A stretch of DNA of 64,000 nt from an uncultured Candidatus Saccharibacteria bacterium (lineage in GTDB: Bacteria > Patescibacteriota > Saccharimonadia > Saccharimonadales > Saccharimonadaceae), in contig CAOLNK010000002.1 in NCBI GenBank assembly GCA_948477625.1, positions 86,826 to 150,825 on the forward strand. The letters run 5' to 3'. This document shows positions 35,433-43,987 of this stretch, in pieces. The translations under genes were made by a program, and so were the position numbers. Below the pieces are notes generated by a model that saw only the letters and a program-made list of their open reading frames with translations, did not search any database and was not told where the DNA came from. How positions within the stretch are numbered: the stretch's first letter is position 1; the number at the start of each line of letters is the position of its first letter.

Positions 35433-35762
35433 TTAGAACTCCAATCCTTCCTTGCGGGCGGCATCTGCGAGTGCAGAGAGGCGGCCGGCATATAATTTTG
35501 CTCCACGGTCGAAAACGACAGTCTTGATTTTGGCCTTTTTGGCTTTGTCGGCAATTTCTTTGCCAATAGCGGCAGCTTTTTCGGTTTTGGTGCCAGTTAG
35601 CTTGCTACCAACAGTAGTGGCATAAGCCAAAGTAGCACTTTTGTCGTCGTCGATAATTTGTGCAGTGATGTGCTGATTGCTAATGTGTACGCTGAGGCGT
35701 GGGCGTTCAGCGGTGCCATGAATCTTAGCACGAGTGCGCTTTGCACGAAATACATTATTCAT
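35433..35762 (-). CDS. rplR: 50S ribosomal protein uL18
   Basis: The 109-aa protein has RPRLSVHISNQHITAQIIDDDKSATLAYAT and the ending FDRGAKLYAGRLSALADAARKEGLEF. It binds 5S rRNA. No gap to rplF or rpsE. Confidence 0.96.
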   Translation of the reverse strand: MNNVFRAKRTRAKIHGTAERPRLSVHISNQHITAQIIDDDKSATLAYATTVGSKLTGTKTEKAAAIGKEIADKAKKAKIKTVVFDRGAKLYAGRLSALADAARKEGLEF

Positions 35763-36298
35763 TATTTCTTACCAGCCTTTCCTGCCTTGCGAAGGATAAC
35801 TTCGTCAGCATATTTAATACCCTTGCCCTTGTATGGTTCAGGTTTCTTCAATGCGCGGATTTCTGCAGCGACTTGACCAACTTGTTGTTTGTCGATGCCG
35901 CTGACGGTGATGGTCATCTTGTCAGTCTTGAGCTCAATACCTTCTGGAGCTTTGTACTTGACTGGGTGAGAAAAGCCGAGGGCCATCTCAATTTCCTTTG
36001 GACCACCAGAGAGGCGAAAACCGACACCGTTGATTTCGAGTTGTTTCTCAAAACCTTTGGTAACGCCTTGAACAGCGTTGTTGAGCAAAGCACGTTGTAA
36101 ACCGTGCCAAGCGCGAGATTTTGGTTCGTCATTGTCACGCGTGACGACGACTTGGTTGTCTTCGATAGCGACTTTGACGCTTTTCTGAAGCGGAACAGTG
36201 AGTGAACCCTTAGGCCCCGCGACAACAATATCTTTGTCGCCGACCGTGATTGTCACTCCCGCCGGAATGTCGATGGGTTGTTTTCCGATACGACTCAT
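35762..36298 (-). CDS. rplF: 50S ribosomal protein uL6
   Basis: The 178-aa protein starts SRIGKQPIDIPAGVTITVGD and has the C-terminal signature PEPYKGKGIKYADEVILRKAGK. Two repeated uL6 domains are present. Overlaps the rplR start by one base. Confidence 0.97.
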   Translation of the reverse strand: MSRIGKQPIDIPAGVTITVGDKDIVVAGPKGSLTVPLQKSVKVAIEDNQVVVTRDNDEPKSRAWHGLQRALLNNAVQGVTKGFEKQLEINGVGFRLSGGPKEIEMALGFSHPVKYKAPEGIELKTDKMTITVSGIDKQQVGQVAAEIRALKKPEPYKGKGIKYADEVILRKAGKAGKK

Positions 36299-36318
36299 AT
36301 TTTTCCTTTCATTAAAAT

Positions 36319-36720
36319 TTAATAAACTTTCACTAAGATTTCGCCACCAAGGTGTTGCTTCTTAGCTTCTTTGCCAGTCATAATTCCCTTTGAGGTGGAA
36401 ATTAAGACGCAACCGCGACCAGATTTGACAACTGGAATTTCCTCGGAGCCAACGTAGACGCGGCGACCAGGTTTGGAAACTTTGGTGATCTCGTTGATGC
36501 GAGCGATGCCGCCTTCTGGGCAAATCACAACGTGGAGGATGCCGCGAGGCTTGGCTTCTTCGATTTCGTAGCTATCGATGTAGCCAGCACCTTTGAGACC
36601 TTCGGTCACGGCAACTTTCAATTTGCTGGTTGGGACGCGAATTTCGGTTTTGCCAACCATAATAGCGTTGCGAATACGGGTGATGAGATCGGCGATTTGA
36701 TCAGTTGATTGTAATGACAT
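36319..36720 (-). CDS. rpsH: 30S ribosomal protein uS8
   Basis: The 133-aa protein has DQIADLITRIRNAIMVGKTEIRVPTSKLK and the C-terminal KSGRGCVLISTSKGIMTGKEAKKQHLGGEILVKVY. In many bacteria uS8 represses the spc operon. Confidence 0.97.
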   Translation of the reverse strand: MSLQSTDQIADLITRIRNAIMVGKTEIRVPTSKLKVAVTEGLKGAGYIDSYEIEEAKPRGILHVVICPEGGIARINEITKVSKPGRRVYVGSEEIPVVKSGRGCVLISTSKGIMTGKEAKKQHLGGEILVKVY

Positions 36721-36736
36721 ATTCTTCTCCTTTCTC

Positions 36737-37006
36737 CTACCAGCTACTCTTAGTTACGCCTGGGATTTCACCCTTAGAGGCTTTTTCGCGGAAGTTAATA
36801 CGGCTGAGGCCAAAGTAGCGCATATAGCCACGGGGACGACCGTCGAGCATGTCGCGGTTCTTCAACCGAGTTGGGCTGGCGTTGCGCGGCAACTTTTGTA
36901 GACCTTCAAGATCACCAGCGGCCTTTAGTTCAGCACGCTTTGCTTTATATTTTTCGTACATCTTGCGCCGCTTTTCATCGCGGAGGACAGCAGACTTCTT
37001 AGCCAT
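36737..37006 (-). CDS. rpsN: 30S ribosomal protein uS14, long zinc-free form
   Basis: The 89-aa protein ends with [34 protein letters not shown]. The CxxC pairs of the short zinc-binding uS14 are absent and the length fits the cysteine-free class. Confidence 0.96.
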   Translation of the reverse strand: MAKKSAVLRDEKRRKMYEKYKAKRAELKAAGDLEGLQKLPRNASPTRLKNRDMLDGRPRGYMRYFGLSRINFREKASKGEIPGVTKSSW

Positions 37007-37578
37007 TATTTGTTCTCCTTTTCAAACGGCATGCCAAACGCTTCTAACAATTTGGTGCTCCCTTCTTTAGACCCATTCTTGATGATAAAAGTAATCTCGA
37101 GACCGTGTAAAACTGCAGCATCTTCGAAAGTAATTTCGGGGAAGACAGTTTGCTCTTTGAGACCAAGGCTGTAGTTACCTTGTTTGTCAAAGGCTTTGCG
37201 GCTAACACCGTGAAAGTCACGGACATGTGGCAAAGCGATGTTAATCAAACGGTCAACAAATTCATACATTTTATCATTACGCAAAGTGGTAAGGTAACCA
37301 ACTGGCGCACCCATGCCCTTACGAATTTTGAAGGTAGCAATGGATTTCTTAGCGAGACGACTAGTAGTGGCCTGACCAGTAATTTTGGTCAAGGTTAGCT
37401 CGACAGTCTCGGTGAATTTCTTATCTTCACGCTTTTTGCCAACACCAGAAGAAATTACGACTTTCTCAAGTTTTGGTACTTGGTTGATGTTGCTCAGACC
37501 AAGTTCTTCCTTGAGTTGCTTGGCGATTTTCTCGTTGTATAACGCTTTGAGGCGTGGAGTAACTTTTACGTCAGCCAT
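37006..37578 (-). CDS. rplE: 50S ribosomal protein uL5
   Basis: The 190-aa protein has [44 protein letters not shown] and the [15 protein letters not shown] loop. It binds 5S rRNA with uL18. It overlaps rpsN by one base. Confidence 0.97.
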   Translation of the reverse strand: MADVKVTPRLKALYNEKIAKQLKEELGLSNINQVPKLEKVVISSGVGKKREDKKFTETVELTLTKITGQATTSRLAKKSIATFKIRKGMGAPVGYLTTLRNDKMYEFVDRLINIALPHVRDFHGVSRKAFDKQGNYSLGLKEQTVFPEITFEDAAVLHGLEITFIIKNGSKEGSTKLLEAFGMPFEKENK

Positions 37579-37805
37579 TACTTATCCTCCTTCTTGAGGT
37601 TGGACATGTGGATACCAACATGGATATCTTTTTTGCCACCTTTAGGATTAAATTGAGTAGCTTTCATGTGGCGAGTGCGAACTTGTAAGTCTTTAAGCAT
37701 AGCTTTGCCAGCTTTCTTGTCGACTTTGACAATTTCAGCAACTTTGCCTTTGAGGTTACCGGCGAGTACTTTGACTTTGTCGCCTACTTTGAGACTTTTG
37801 GCCAT
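37578..37805 (-). CDS. rplX: 50S ribosomal protein uL24 (short form)
   Basis: The 75-aa protein has the KOW motif (KVGDKVKVLAGNLKGKVAEIVKVD) and ends HMSNLKKEDK. It is shorter than the usual 100-105 residues: the C-terminal zinc-ribbon-like part is missing. Confidence 0.94.
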   Translation of the reverse strand: MAKSLKVGDKVKVLAGNLKGKVAEIVKVDKKAGKAMLKDLQVRTRHMKATQFNPKGGKKDIHVGIHMSNLKKEDK

Positions 37806-37806
37806 A

Positions 37807-38175
37807 TTATAGTACCTCCGGAGCTAAGCTGATAATTTTATTGAAGCCGAGGTCACGCAACTCGCGAGGGACTGGTCCGAAAACGCGAGTACCCTTTGGA
37901 GTTTTGTCATCATTGACCAAGACAGCAGCGTTGTCGTCGAAGCGGATGGTGGAACCATCGGGGCGACGAATCTGCTGACGAGTGCGTACGATGACGGCAC
38001 GCACAACGGCTTTTTTCTTAACGTTGCCAGTTGGGCTGGCGTCTTTGACGCTACAAGTGACAATGTCACCCACGCGGGCATAGCGAGCGCGCGTACCACC
38101 AAGGACCCGGATTACACCAAGTTCTTTGGCGCCACTGTTGTCAGCGACTTTTAATCTAGTTTCCTGTTGAATCAT
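37807..38175 (-). CDS. rplN: 50S ribosomal protein uL14
   Basis: The 122-aa protein starts [27 protein letters not shown] and carries [26 protein letters not shown] and [12 protein letters not shown]. Complete. Confidence 0.97.
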   Translation of the reverse strand: MIQQETRLKVADNSGAKELGVIRVLGGTRARYARVGDIVTCSVKDASPTGNVKKKAVVRAVIVRTRQQIRRPDGSTIRFDDNAAVLVNDDKTPKGTRVFGPVPRELRDLGFNKIISLAPEVL

Positions 38176-38481
38176 TTATTTCTCCTCCCCTTCGACTTGT
38201 TCGGTCTGACCCAAAACTTCATCCTTCAACTCGACGGTGCCATGTGACTTCTCAAGAACCTTGACAAGCTTGTAGCTCTTGGTCTTGGAAATCGGGCGGC
38301 AGGCTTCGATAAGAACTTTGTCGCCGACACCAGCCTCGTTTTTCTCGTCATGGGCAGTATATTTGCGAGTCTTGGTGTATTGCTTGCGGTAAAGTGGATG
38401 AGTTTCGCGGCTTGCGATAGAGACAGTGATAGTCTTGTCGCGCTTTGCAGAGCTCACAATTCCTTGCAATTCTCCAGCCAT
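38176..38481 (-). CDS. rpsQ: 30S ribosomal protein uS17
   Basis: The 101-aa protein has GIVSSAKRDKTITVSIASRETHPLYRKQYTKTRKY and GDKVLIEACRPISKTKSYKLVKVLE. It follows rplP by 1 bp; the uL29 gene normally between the two is absent. Confidence 0.96.
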   Translation of the reverse strand: MAGELQGIVSSAKRDKTITVSIASRETHPLYRKQYTKTRKYTAHDEKNEAGVGDKVLIEACRPISKTKSYKLVKVLEKSHGTVELKDEVLGQTEQVEGEEK

Positions 38482-38482
38482 C

Positions 38483-38902
38483 TTAAAACTCCTCTTTCTT
38501 AATAATTTTGGTGCGTACTGGAAGCTTGTGGCCAGCTAGGCGGAATGCCTCTTTGGCTTGTTCTTCAGTAACATCAGCGATTTCAAACATCACGGTGCCA
38601 GCTTTGACCTTGGCGACGTAGAACTGTGGCTCACCTTTACCACTACCCATCTTGACATCAAGTGGTTTCTTGGTAACTGGTGTGTGTGGGAAAATCCTAA
38701 TCCAGATTTTACCGCCACGCTTTACGTAACGCGTGATTGCTTGACGAGCGGCCTCGATTTGACGGCTAGTAACGCGTTCGTTGTCGAGCGACATTAAGCC
38801 CCAATCACCGAAAGCAACGTAATTGCAACGGCTAGCGATACCCTCGTTCTTGCCCTTGCGGACTTTGCGGTGCGCCTCGCGGCGCGGTGTCATAATTGCC
38901 AT
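38483..38902 (-). CDS. rplP: 50S ribosomal protein uL16
   Basis: The 139-aa protein has the uL16 marks [59 protein letters not shown] and [13 protein letters not shown]. It reaches the peptidyl transferase centre. Confidence 0.97.
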   Translation of the reverse strand: MAIMTPRREAHRKVRKGKNEGIASRCNYVAFGDWGLMSLDNERVTSRQIEAARQAITRYVKRGGKIWIRIFPHTPVTKKPLDVKMGSGKGEPQFYVAKVKAGTVMFEIADVTEEQAKEAFRLAGHKLPVRTKIIKKEEF

Positions 38903-38903
38903 T

Positions 38904-39530
38904 TTATTTCTCCCCCTTGTAAATCCAAACTTTTACACCAACGATACCGGCTACGGTCTTGGCATGACAAACGTAGAAATCTACGTCAGCACGTAAAGTG
39001 TGTAGGGGTACGGAACCTTCAATGAACTTCTCGCGGCGACTCATTTCAGCACCGTTCAAACGTCCAGAAACTTCGACGCGGATACCTTTGGCGCCAGCGT
39101 TCATAGTGGACTGGCAGGCCATCTTGACGGCGCGACGGAAGTTCATGCGCTTGCCGAGCTGGAAGCCAATATTCTCAGCCACCAATTTGGCAGACAATTC
39201 TGGTTTCTTGACTTCTTCAACATTGATGCGGATTGGCCCTTTGACGATTTTTTCGAGTTCTTTCTTGAGCTCGTTGATTCCGGCGCCTTGCTTGCCGATA
39301 ACGGCACCAGCTTTGGCGGTTAGAATTGTAATAGTAGTCAAGTTGGCGCTACGCTCAATGTCGATGCGCGCGATGGTTGGGCGGCTACTGAAACGCTGCT
39401 CAATGATGTCGCGGATTTTCGCATCTTCTACCAGCCAGTGACGGAAGTCGGCCTTGCGGGTGAACCACTTGGAAGACCAATCCTTGCTGATCTGGAGGCG
39501 ATAAGAAACCGGGTTAACTTTCTGACCCAT
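38904..39530 (-). CDS. rpsC: 30S ribosomal protein uS3
   Basis: The 208-aa protein has the KH domain (ARIDIERSANLTTITILTAKAGAVIGKQGAGINELKKEL) and the C-terminal domain (GIRVEVSGRLNGAEMSRREKFIEGSVPLHTLRADVDF). It starts GQKVNPVSYRLQISKDWSSKWF. Confidence 0.97.
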   Translation of the reverse strand: MGQKVNPVSYRLQISKDWSSKWFTRKADFRHWLVEDAKIRDIIEQRFSSRPTIARIDIERSANLTTITILTAKAGAVIGKQGAGINELKKELEKIVKGPIRINVEEVKKPELSAKLVAENIGFQLGKRMNFRRAVKMACQSTMNAGAKGIRVEVSGRLNGAEMSRREKFIEGSVPLHTLRADVDFYVCHAKTVAGIVGVKVWIYKGEK

Positions 39531-39934
39531 TACTTATTCTCCTTTCCATCTTCTTTTTCTGCCTTGGCTGCGGTTTTCTTAACCTTTTCTTCGCCAGCAA
39601 CTTCGACAAAGATGTTGCTAGAGATTTTTTCGAACGGCAAGGCGCGACCACGGGAAGCTGGAACATAGCGACGCATGCGAGTACCAGCAGTGACGCTGAT
39701 GCGGGCGATACGAATGGTCTTTGAATCGATGCTGACGCTAGAGTTGTTTAACAAGTTGGCGGTGGCAGATTCAATTGCCTTACGTACGGCGCGAGCAGCG
39801 CGACGTGGAGTATTTTCTAGAATGACGACAGCGTCAGCGACGTAGCGGTCGCGAGCAAGACTGGCAACGACACTAGCTTTGCGGGGTTGGCTGTCAACGC
39901 CTTTGATAACGGCATGTGCAAAATGGGTAGTCAT
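39530..39934 (-). CDS. rplV: 50S ribosomal protein uL22
   Basis: The 134-aa protein has QPRKASVVASLARDRYVADAVVILENTPRRAARAVRKAIESA and the RMRRYVPASRGRALPFEK hairpin lining the exit tunnel. A Lys/Glu tail of about 25 residues follows. Confidence 0.96.
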   Translation of the reverse strand: MTTHFAHAVIKGVDSQPRKASVVASLARDRYVADAVVILENTPRRAARAVRKAIESATANLLNNSSVSIDSKTIRIARISVTAGTRMRRYVPASRGRALPFEKISSNIFVEVAGEEKVKKTAAKAEKEDGKENK

Positions 39935-39936
39935 AA

Positions 39937-40224
39937 TTATTTACCTCCCTTTGCGGCTTCAGCAGCTTTTTTACCGCCGTGGCGCTTAAATTTGCGAGTC
40001 GGGGCGAACTCACCGAGCTTGTGCCCGACCATATTCTCGCTCACAAAAACTGGGACATGAACTTTACCATTATGTACGGCGATAGTGCGGCCAACCATTT
40101 CTGGAGAAATTGTTGACTGACGAGCCCAGGTCTTGATCACGGTGCGGTCCTCGGTAGAGAGGGCAGCAACTTTCTTCGCGAGCTTGTAGTCCACGAATGG
40201 ACCTTTTTTCAGACTCCGAGACAT
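39937..40224 (-). CDS. rpsS: 30S ribosomal protein uS19
   Basis: The 95-aa protein has [43 protein letters not shown] and [17 protein letters not shown]. Confidence 0.97.
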   Translation of the reverse strand: MSRSLKKGPFVDYKLAKKVAALSTEDRTVIKTWARQSTISPEMVGRTIAVHNGKVHVPVFVSENMVGHKLGEFAPTRKFKRHGGKKAAEAAKGGK

Positions 40225-41060
40225 TATTTCCTCTTTCCTTCGTGGCGACTGCGCACGATCAGTTTATTAGTTTTCTTATTATGACGGGTGCGATATCCGA
40301 GTGTCAACTGGCCCCATGGAGTACGTGGAGCTTTACCAGTACCGTGGCGGCCACCGTCACCACCACCGTGTGGGTGGTCAGTAGCGTTCATTACAACACC
40401 ACGAACAGTTGGGCGAATACCTTTGCGACGACGACGACCAGCGGCACCGATTTTGATGTTCTGATGTTGTTCGTTGCCAACTGTACCAATGGATGCTTCA
40501 CAGTTTACGAGGACTTTGCGCATTTCGCCAGATGGCATCTTGAGGGTGGCGTAGCCATTCTCTTTAGCCATGAGCTGAACATTGGTACCAGCAGAGCGAG
40601 CGATTTGAGCGCCGCGGCCTGGGGTAAGCTCAATAGCGTATATGAAAGTACCAACTGGGATATTTTCGAGTGGCATGCGGTTGGAAGCTTCAATAGGGGC
40701 ATCCTTGCCAGTGGCAAAAGTCATGCCTTTCTTCATGTTGTTGTCGGCAATAACGTAATAATAAGTATCGTTTTGATCTTTGACGCGAGCAATACGGGCG
40801 CTGCGGTTTGGATCATACTCGATTTCCATCACAGTAAACTGACTGTCTACTGGAAGACTGTAAGTGACGATACGATAGTGGCGCTTGACGCCGCCGCCAC
40901 GATGGCGAACGGTGATGCGGCCTTGGTTGTTTTTGCCGGCCATTTGCTTTTTGCTCGCGAGCAAAGACTTGAACGGTTTTTTGGTCGTAATCTGGTCAAA
41001 ATCTTGCGTGGTCTTTTGGCGCTGAGCAGGAGTAGTTGGGCGATAGGCTTTAATACTCAT
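40224..41060 (-). CDS. rplB: 50S ribosomal protein uL2
   Basis: The 278-aa protein has [21 protein letters not shown], the catalytic-centre loop [22 protein letters not shown] and [26 protein letters not shown]. Complete; it overlaps rpsS and rplW by one base. Confidence 0.97.
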   Translation of the reverse strand: MSIKAYRPTTPAQRQKTTQDFDQITTKKPFKSLLASKKQMAGKNNQGRITVRHRGGGVKRHYRIVTYSLPVDSQFTVMEIEYDPNRSARIARVKDQNDTYYYVIADNNMKKGMTFATGKDAPIEASNRMPLENIPVGTFIYAIELTPGRGAQIARSAGTNVQLMAKENGYATLKMPSGEMRKVLVNCEASIGTVGNEQHQNIKIGAAGRRRRKGIRPTVRGVVMNATDHPHGGGDGGRHGTGKAPRTPWGQLTLGYRTRHNKKTNKLIVRSRHEGKRK

Positions 41061-41467
41061 TATTTCTTCTCCTCTTTGGCCTTAGTCTCTGCCTTTGCGA
41101 CCTTTTTCTCGGCTTTTTCAGCCTTCTTGGCAGCTTTCTTTTCGACTTTTTCTTCTTTAGCATCAGCTTTCTTGTCGTCAGCTTTGGCTTCTTCGAAGAC
41201 TGGAATCTTGTCACCTTCTTTCACGGTAATGTAGGCAACTTTGTGGTCCTGGCGGAAAGTGGTACCAGGGTAAGCGTGCTTACCGCGGCTGAAACGGGTT
41301 GGTTTGCCCTTGCGGATGCTGGTGCGAACATTAACAACCGTGACCTTGAAAGCTTCGGCGATAGCCTTAGCAATAGCCTGTTTGCTAGCAGTCTTTGGTA
41401 CGAAGAAGATATAAGTGTTCTGAGTTTGAGCTACGTAAGCCTTCTCAGTAGCGCGTGGAACAATCAT
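41060..41467 (-). CDS. rplW: 50S ribosomal protein uL23 with a long charged tail
   Basis: Residues 1-90 are uL23 (PRATEKAYVAQTQNTYIFFV, ASKQAIAKAIAEAFKVTVVNVRTSIRKGK). Then follow about 45 residues almost wholly Lys, Ala, Glu and Asp. uL23 forms the docking site for SRP and trigger factor at the exit tunnel, so the tail would lie at the ribosome surface. Confidence 0.95.
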   Translation of the reverse strand: MIVPRATEKAYVAQTQNTYIFFVPKTASKQAIAKAIAEAFKVTVVNVRTSIRKGKPTRFSRGKHAYPGTTFRQDHKVAYITVKEGDKIPVFEEAKADDKKADAKEEKVEKKAAKKAEKAEKKVAKAETKAKEEKK

Positions 41468-42063
41468 TATGCTTCCTCCTTATCTAGTAGCCAGTTTTCG
41501 GTATCCTTCAAGGCAGTTTCGCTGAAGACAATGGCGTCGGCATTTAGGATGTCGAAGACATTGAGATAGGTGGCGCGGACTAGCTTGAGGTTGGCGATGT
41601 TGTTGGTGGCGCGGAGTACTTCTGGAGCCTTTTCCGAAACAACCATCAATACATTTTTGTCAGCCAAGCCAAGATCTTTCAATTTCTTGGCGACTTCTTT
41701 GGTTTTGCCAGTAGTAGCGACGCCTTCAATCAAGATAGCCTTGTCGGCGTTCTTGAGGCTGAGAGCCTGGCGAACAGCGGTTTTCTTGGCGTTCTTGCTG
41801 AGTTTCTTGGTGAAGTTTTCTTCACCGGTGCGACCGAAGGCTACACCACCATGGCGCCAGATTGGGTTGCGGGTCGAACCAAAACGTGCGCGACCAGTAC
41901 CCTTCTGCTTCCATGGCTTTTTGCCGCCACCACGGACTTCACCACGCTTCAAAGTTTTAGCGTGAGAACTGCGGGAGTTGGCAAGATATGCATCGTAAGC
42001 GGTCTTGAGGAGTTCGTGATTTTGAACATCCAGACCGAAAATGTCTTTATTCAAATCAGCCAT
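41467..42063 (-). CDS. rplD: 50S ribosomal protein uL4
   Basis: The 198-aa protein has the tunnel loop GEVRGGGKKPWKQKGTGRARFGSTRNPIWRHGGVAFG and the globular C-terminal half (NVLMVVSEKAPEVLRATNNIANLKLVRATYLNVFDILNADAIVFSETAL). In several bacteria uL4 represses the S10 operon. Confidence 0.97.
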   Translation of the reverse strand: MADLNKDIFGLDVQNHELLKTAYDAYLANSRSSHAKTLKRGEVRGGGKKPWKQKGTGRARFGSTRNPIWRHGGVAFGRTGEENFTKKLSKNAKKTAVRQALSLKNADKAILIEGVATTGKTKEVAKKLKDLGLADKNVLMVVSEKAPEVLRATNNIANLKLVRATYLNVFDILNADAIVFSETALKDTENWLLDKEEA

Positions 42064-42064
42064 A

Positions 42065-42676
42065 TTACTCCTTTCCCTCGATAGTTACGATACCTTTTTT
42101 CGGGCCAGGCACTGCGCCCTTCAAGCCGATGAGATTATTTTCGGCATCAATATAGGCAACTACCAAATTCTTGACGGTTACCTGATCGTGGCCCATGCGG
42201 CCTGGCATCTTTTTGCCTTTGAAAACTTTTTGCGGGTACATTGAGCCGATTGAACCGACGCGACGAATGTTGCCCTTGAAACCGTGCGTATTGCGCGATT
42301 CGTTAAAGTTCCAGCGTTTGACAGTACCAGCGTAGCCTTTACCCTTGGAGATTCCAGTGACCTGGACTTTGTCCCCAATTTTAAAGTTTTCGACGCTGAC
42401 TTTGTCGCCGACTTTGAGTTCAGGAGTTTCCTCAACGCGAAACTCATGTAGAACCTTTGGAGTGACTCCAGCCGCTTTGACGTGGCCAGAAACCGACTTG
42501 CTCAGATTCTTACCCTGACCGTACCCCAGTTGCACAGCGTTATAACCGTCGGTTTCGACAGTCTTAATCTGAGTCACTGTGGAGGGGTCGGCTTGCAAAA
42601 CCGTGACTGGAGTCACGATACCGTCGTCGCCGATGATCTGGGTCATACCAATTTTGGTGCCGATGATGACTTGCAT
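42065..42676 (-). CDS. rplC: 50S ribosomal protein uL3
   Basis: The start at 42676 (MQVIIGTKIGMTQIIGDDG) has AAAGGA upstream; the longer frame adds eight residues not seen in the family. The conserved GYAGTVKRWNFNESRNTHGFKGNIRRVGSIG and VFKGKKMPGRMGHDQVTVKNLVV are present. It is the first gene of the ribosomal cluster; rpsJ, which normally precedes it, is not here. Confidence 0.96.
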   Translation of the reverse strand: MQVIIGTKIGMTQIIGDDGIVTPVTVLQADPSTVTQIKTVETDGYNAVQLGYGQGKNLSKSVSGHVKAAGVTPKVLHEFRVEETPELKVGDKVSVENFKIGDKVQVTGISKGKGYAGTVKRWNFNESRNTHGFKGNIRRVGSIGSMYPQKVFKGKKMPGRMGHDQVTVKNLVVAYIDAENNLIGLKGAVPGPKKGIVTIEGKE

Positions 42677-42694
42677 CCTGTTCCTTTCCCTTAT

Positions 42695-42799
42695 AGACAC
42701 ACGAAATCTAGACTAATGAGTGGTTCCCTTTGGCAAAATCGGCTCAGGTGAGTGGAGATTGCGGCGAGGCCTACCCTATCGTCTAGCTACCGTATGTCT
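42695..42799 (-). promoter_or_regulatory. Long structured mRNA leader of the rplC operon
   Basis: Between the promoter and rplC lies an untranslated leader of about 140 nt. CGTGTGTCT and AGACATACG (42695-42703 and 42791-42799) can pair across about 87 nt, with one G-T pair, and inner stretches (TAGACTA, GGCCTCGCCGC) can pair again. Position and size fit an autoregulatory S10-operon-type leader. No named motif is recognised. Confidence 0.5.
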
Positions 42800-42821
42800 G
42801 TTTATTAGACTATACGTGTTC

Positions 42822-42850
42822 ATTGTAGCATACTTTTCCCAGAAAAACAA
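42822..42850 (-). promoter_or_regulatory. Promoter of the rplC ribosomal operon
   Basis: TTGTTT (42845-42850), 17-bp spacer, TACAAT (42822-42827) on the minus strand, divergent from the promoter at 42871-42899. Confidence 0.7.
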
Positions 42851-42870
42851 GGGTTTTATGAGAAAAGTAG

Positions 42871-42899
42871 TTGATTTTCTGCTAAAAGTGTTGTAGAAT
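42871..42899 (+). promoter_or_regulatory. Promoter of the 42976 membrane protein gene
   Basis: TTGATT (42871-42876), 17-bp spacer, TAGAAT (42894-42899). Confidence 0.55.
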
Positions 42900-42975
42900 T
42901 GATGTGACGTGCACAGAATTGTATGTAATTACGGTTGATTGTGTCGCGAAAATTATTAGAAGGGATGTGATTTAT

Positions 42976-43335
42976 TTGAAAAAGCGTAACTTTTTCGCAA
43001 TTCTGGCGGCTGGCGCAGCTATTACTGTGGTAGCTCAGGCTCTGTACAAGTGGTTATTAGGTGAACCCGATGAGGATTACGACTGCGATTGTGCGGATGA
43101 CTATGAGGAGCAGGAAGATGAGGCTATGGAAGCGGCTTACGATGAAGGCTTTGCGGACGGAATTAACTGTGATTATCAGGGATGCAATCCGGCAGCACAG
43201 GTTTTGCAGGCAGAGTTGAGCGGGATGTTGGATGAGTGCGCAGCATGTCAGTGCAGGATTGGTGATGAGCCTGAGGAGGAGGCTGGTGAGTCTGAAGATG
43301 ACAAAAGCCCGGAAGAACAGCAGGCTGAACAATAG
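42976..43335 (+). CDS. Membrane-anchored acidic Cys-rich protein (119 aa), TTG start
   Basis: The start is set at TTG 42976 (KKRNFFAILAAGA) with AAGGGATG upstream; the longer frame before it lacks an RBS. One helix (about 6-24) anchors the protein; the rest is very acidic, with six Cys in DCDCADD, NCDYQGC and CAACQC. Cys pairs outside the membrane could form disulfides or bind metal. I know no family. A perfect hairpin (43434-43462) follows. Confidence 0.6.
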   Translation: MKKRNFFAILAAGAAITVVAQALYKWLLGEPDEDYDCDCADDYEEQEDEAMEAAYDEGFADGINCDYQGCNPAAQVLQAELSGMLDECAACQCRIGDEPEEEAGESEDDKSPEEQQAEQ

Positions 43336-43433
43336 TTCACCTTTTGGACGGTAGCTCAAGACAGCGTGAAATAATTTCATAATACCTTGGTAGCGAAATG
43401 CTGCCAGAAGTTATTGGGTTATAACCCAACCTT

Positions 43434-43462
43434 AAAGGGTGCCACAGTTTGTGGCACCCTTT
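43434..43462 (+). terminator. Perfect hairpin between two small-protein units
   Basis: AAAGGGTGCCACA-GTT-TGTGGCACCCTTT is a 13-bp perfect stem ending in TTT, behind the 42976 gene and just before the next promoter. Confidence 0.65.
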
Positions 43463-43471
43463 AAAATGCCG

Positions 43472-43500
43472 TTGACTTTTATTAGGATGTGTGCTATAAT
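43472..43500 (+). promoter_or_regulatory. Promoter of the small membrane protein pair
   Basis: TTGACT (43472-43477), 17-bp spacer ending TGTGTGC, TATAAT (43495-43500). Confidence 0.8.
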
Positions 43501-43557
43501 GAGAGGATAGGTATTGTAACTTTTTGACTTTATTGCACCTAGGACTTTGGGAAGGAG

Positions 43558-43740
43558 ATGATGTATTCAATGTCCTCGGAAGTATTTGGTAGATGGATAA
43601 TATTGGCTGCCAAAATCTATGCGGTGTATTTCGTAGTGATGTTTGTCGGGTTTGGCATAATACTTACGGTTTATACCTTGGTGGAGACTTGGCGCGAGAG
43701 AAAAGGGGGTGATAAGGATGACCGTGAAGGAAGTCTGTGA
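43558..43740 (+). CDS. Small membrane protein (60 aa)
   Basis: GGAAGGAG precedes a double ATG. One long hydrophobic helix (about residues 12-42) is flanked by a charged C-terminus (RERKGGDKDDREG). It overlaps the next small gene by 23 bp. The function is unknown. Confidence 0.6.
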   Translation: MMYSMSSEVFGRWIILAAKIYAVYFVVMFVGFGIILTVYTLVETWRERKGGDKDDREGSL

Positions 43741-43888
43741 AAGCGTATTGGTGATTGTGGCAGGCATCGTGCTTTGCTTAATAGTGCGGTTTGGCTCAGC
43801 TGCTTTTTGCAATATTCTGTACAAGATTGGCGGAGTTTTTGCGGTAATGGCAAATATGGCGAGGGAGGATAAGAAGCGGAAGGATTAA
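43718..43888 (+). CDS. Second small membrane protein (56 aa)
   Basis: ATG at 43718 with AAGGGGGTGATAAGG upstream opens a 56-residue frame: MTVKEVCESVLVIVAGIV, a hydrophobic helix, a second weaker hydrophobic part and a Lys-rich end (ARED then KKRKD). It overlaps the previous gene, so the two are co-translated. Small paired hydrophobic peptides of this type are seen in holin-like and TA systems, but no family is recognised. Confidence 0.55.
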   Translation: MTVKEVCESVLVIVAGIVLCLIVRFGSAAFCNILYKIGGVFAVMANMAREDKKRKD

Positions 43889-43917
43889 ACTGAATATTTT
43901 TCTCTAAAGAAAAAGGT

Positions 43918-43937
43918 GTTGCGAAAAGCTTCGCAAC
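43918..43937 (+). terminator. Hairpin after the small membrane protein pair
   Basis: GTTGCGAA-AAGC-TTCGCAAC, an 8-bp perfect stem 29 bp past the stop. Confidence 0.5.
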
Positions 43938-43957
43938 AAGTAGATTTATTAAACTAT

Positions 43958-43984
43958 ACCCGCTGGTGATTGATGCCAGCGGGT
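43958..43984 (-). terminator. Terminator of the 43988-45760 genes
   Basis: ACCCGCTGG and CCAGCGGGT form a 9-bp stem directly behind the stop at 43988; flanks are A/T-rich on both strands. Confidence 0.65.
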
Positions 43985-43987
43985 ATT

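Noticed and set aside
34772..35566. Longer uS5 starting at 35566
   Set aside because: The extra 45 residues overlap rplR almost half-way and resemble its shadow; the ATG at 35431 follows the rplR stop directly.
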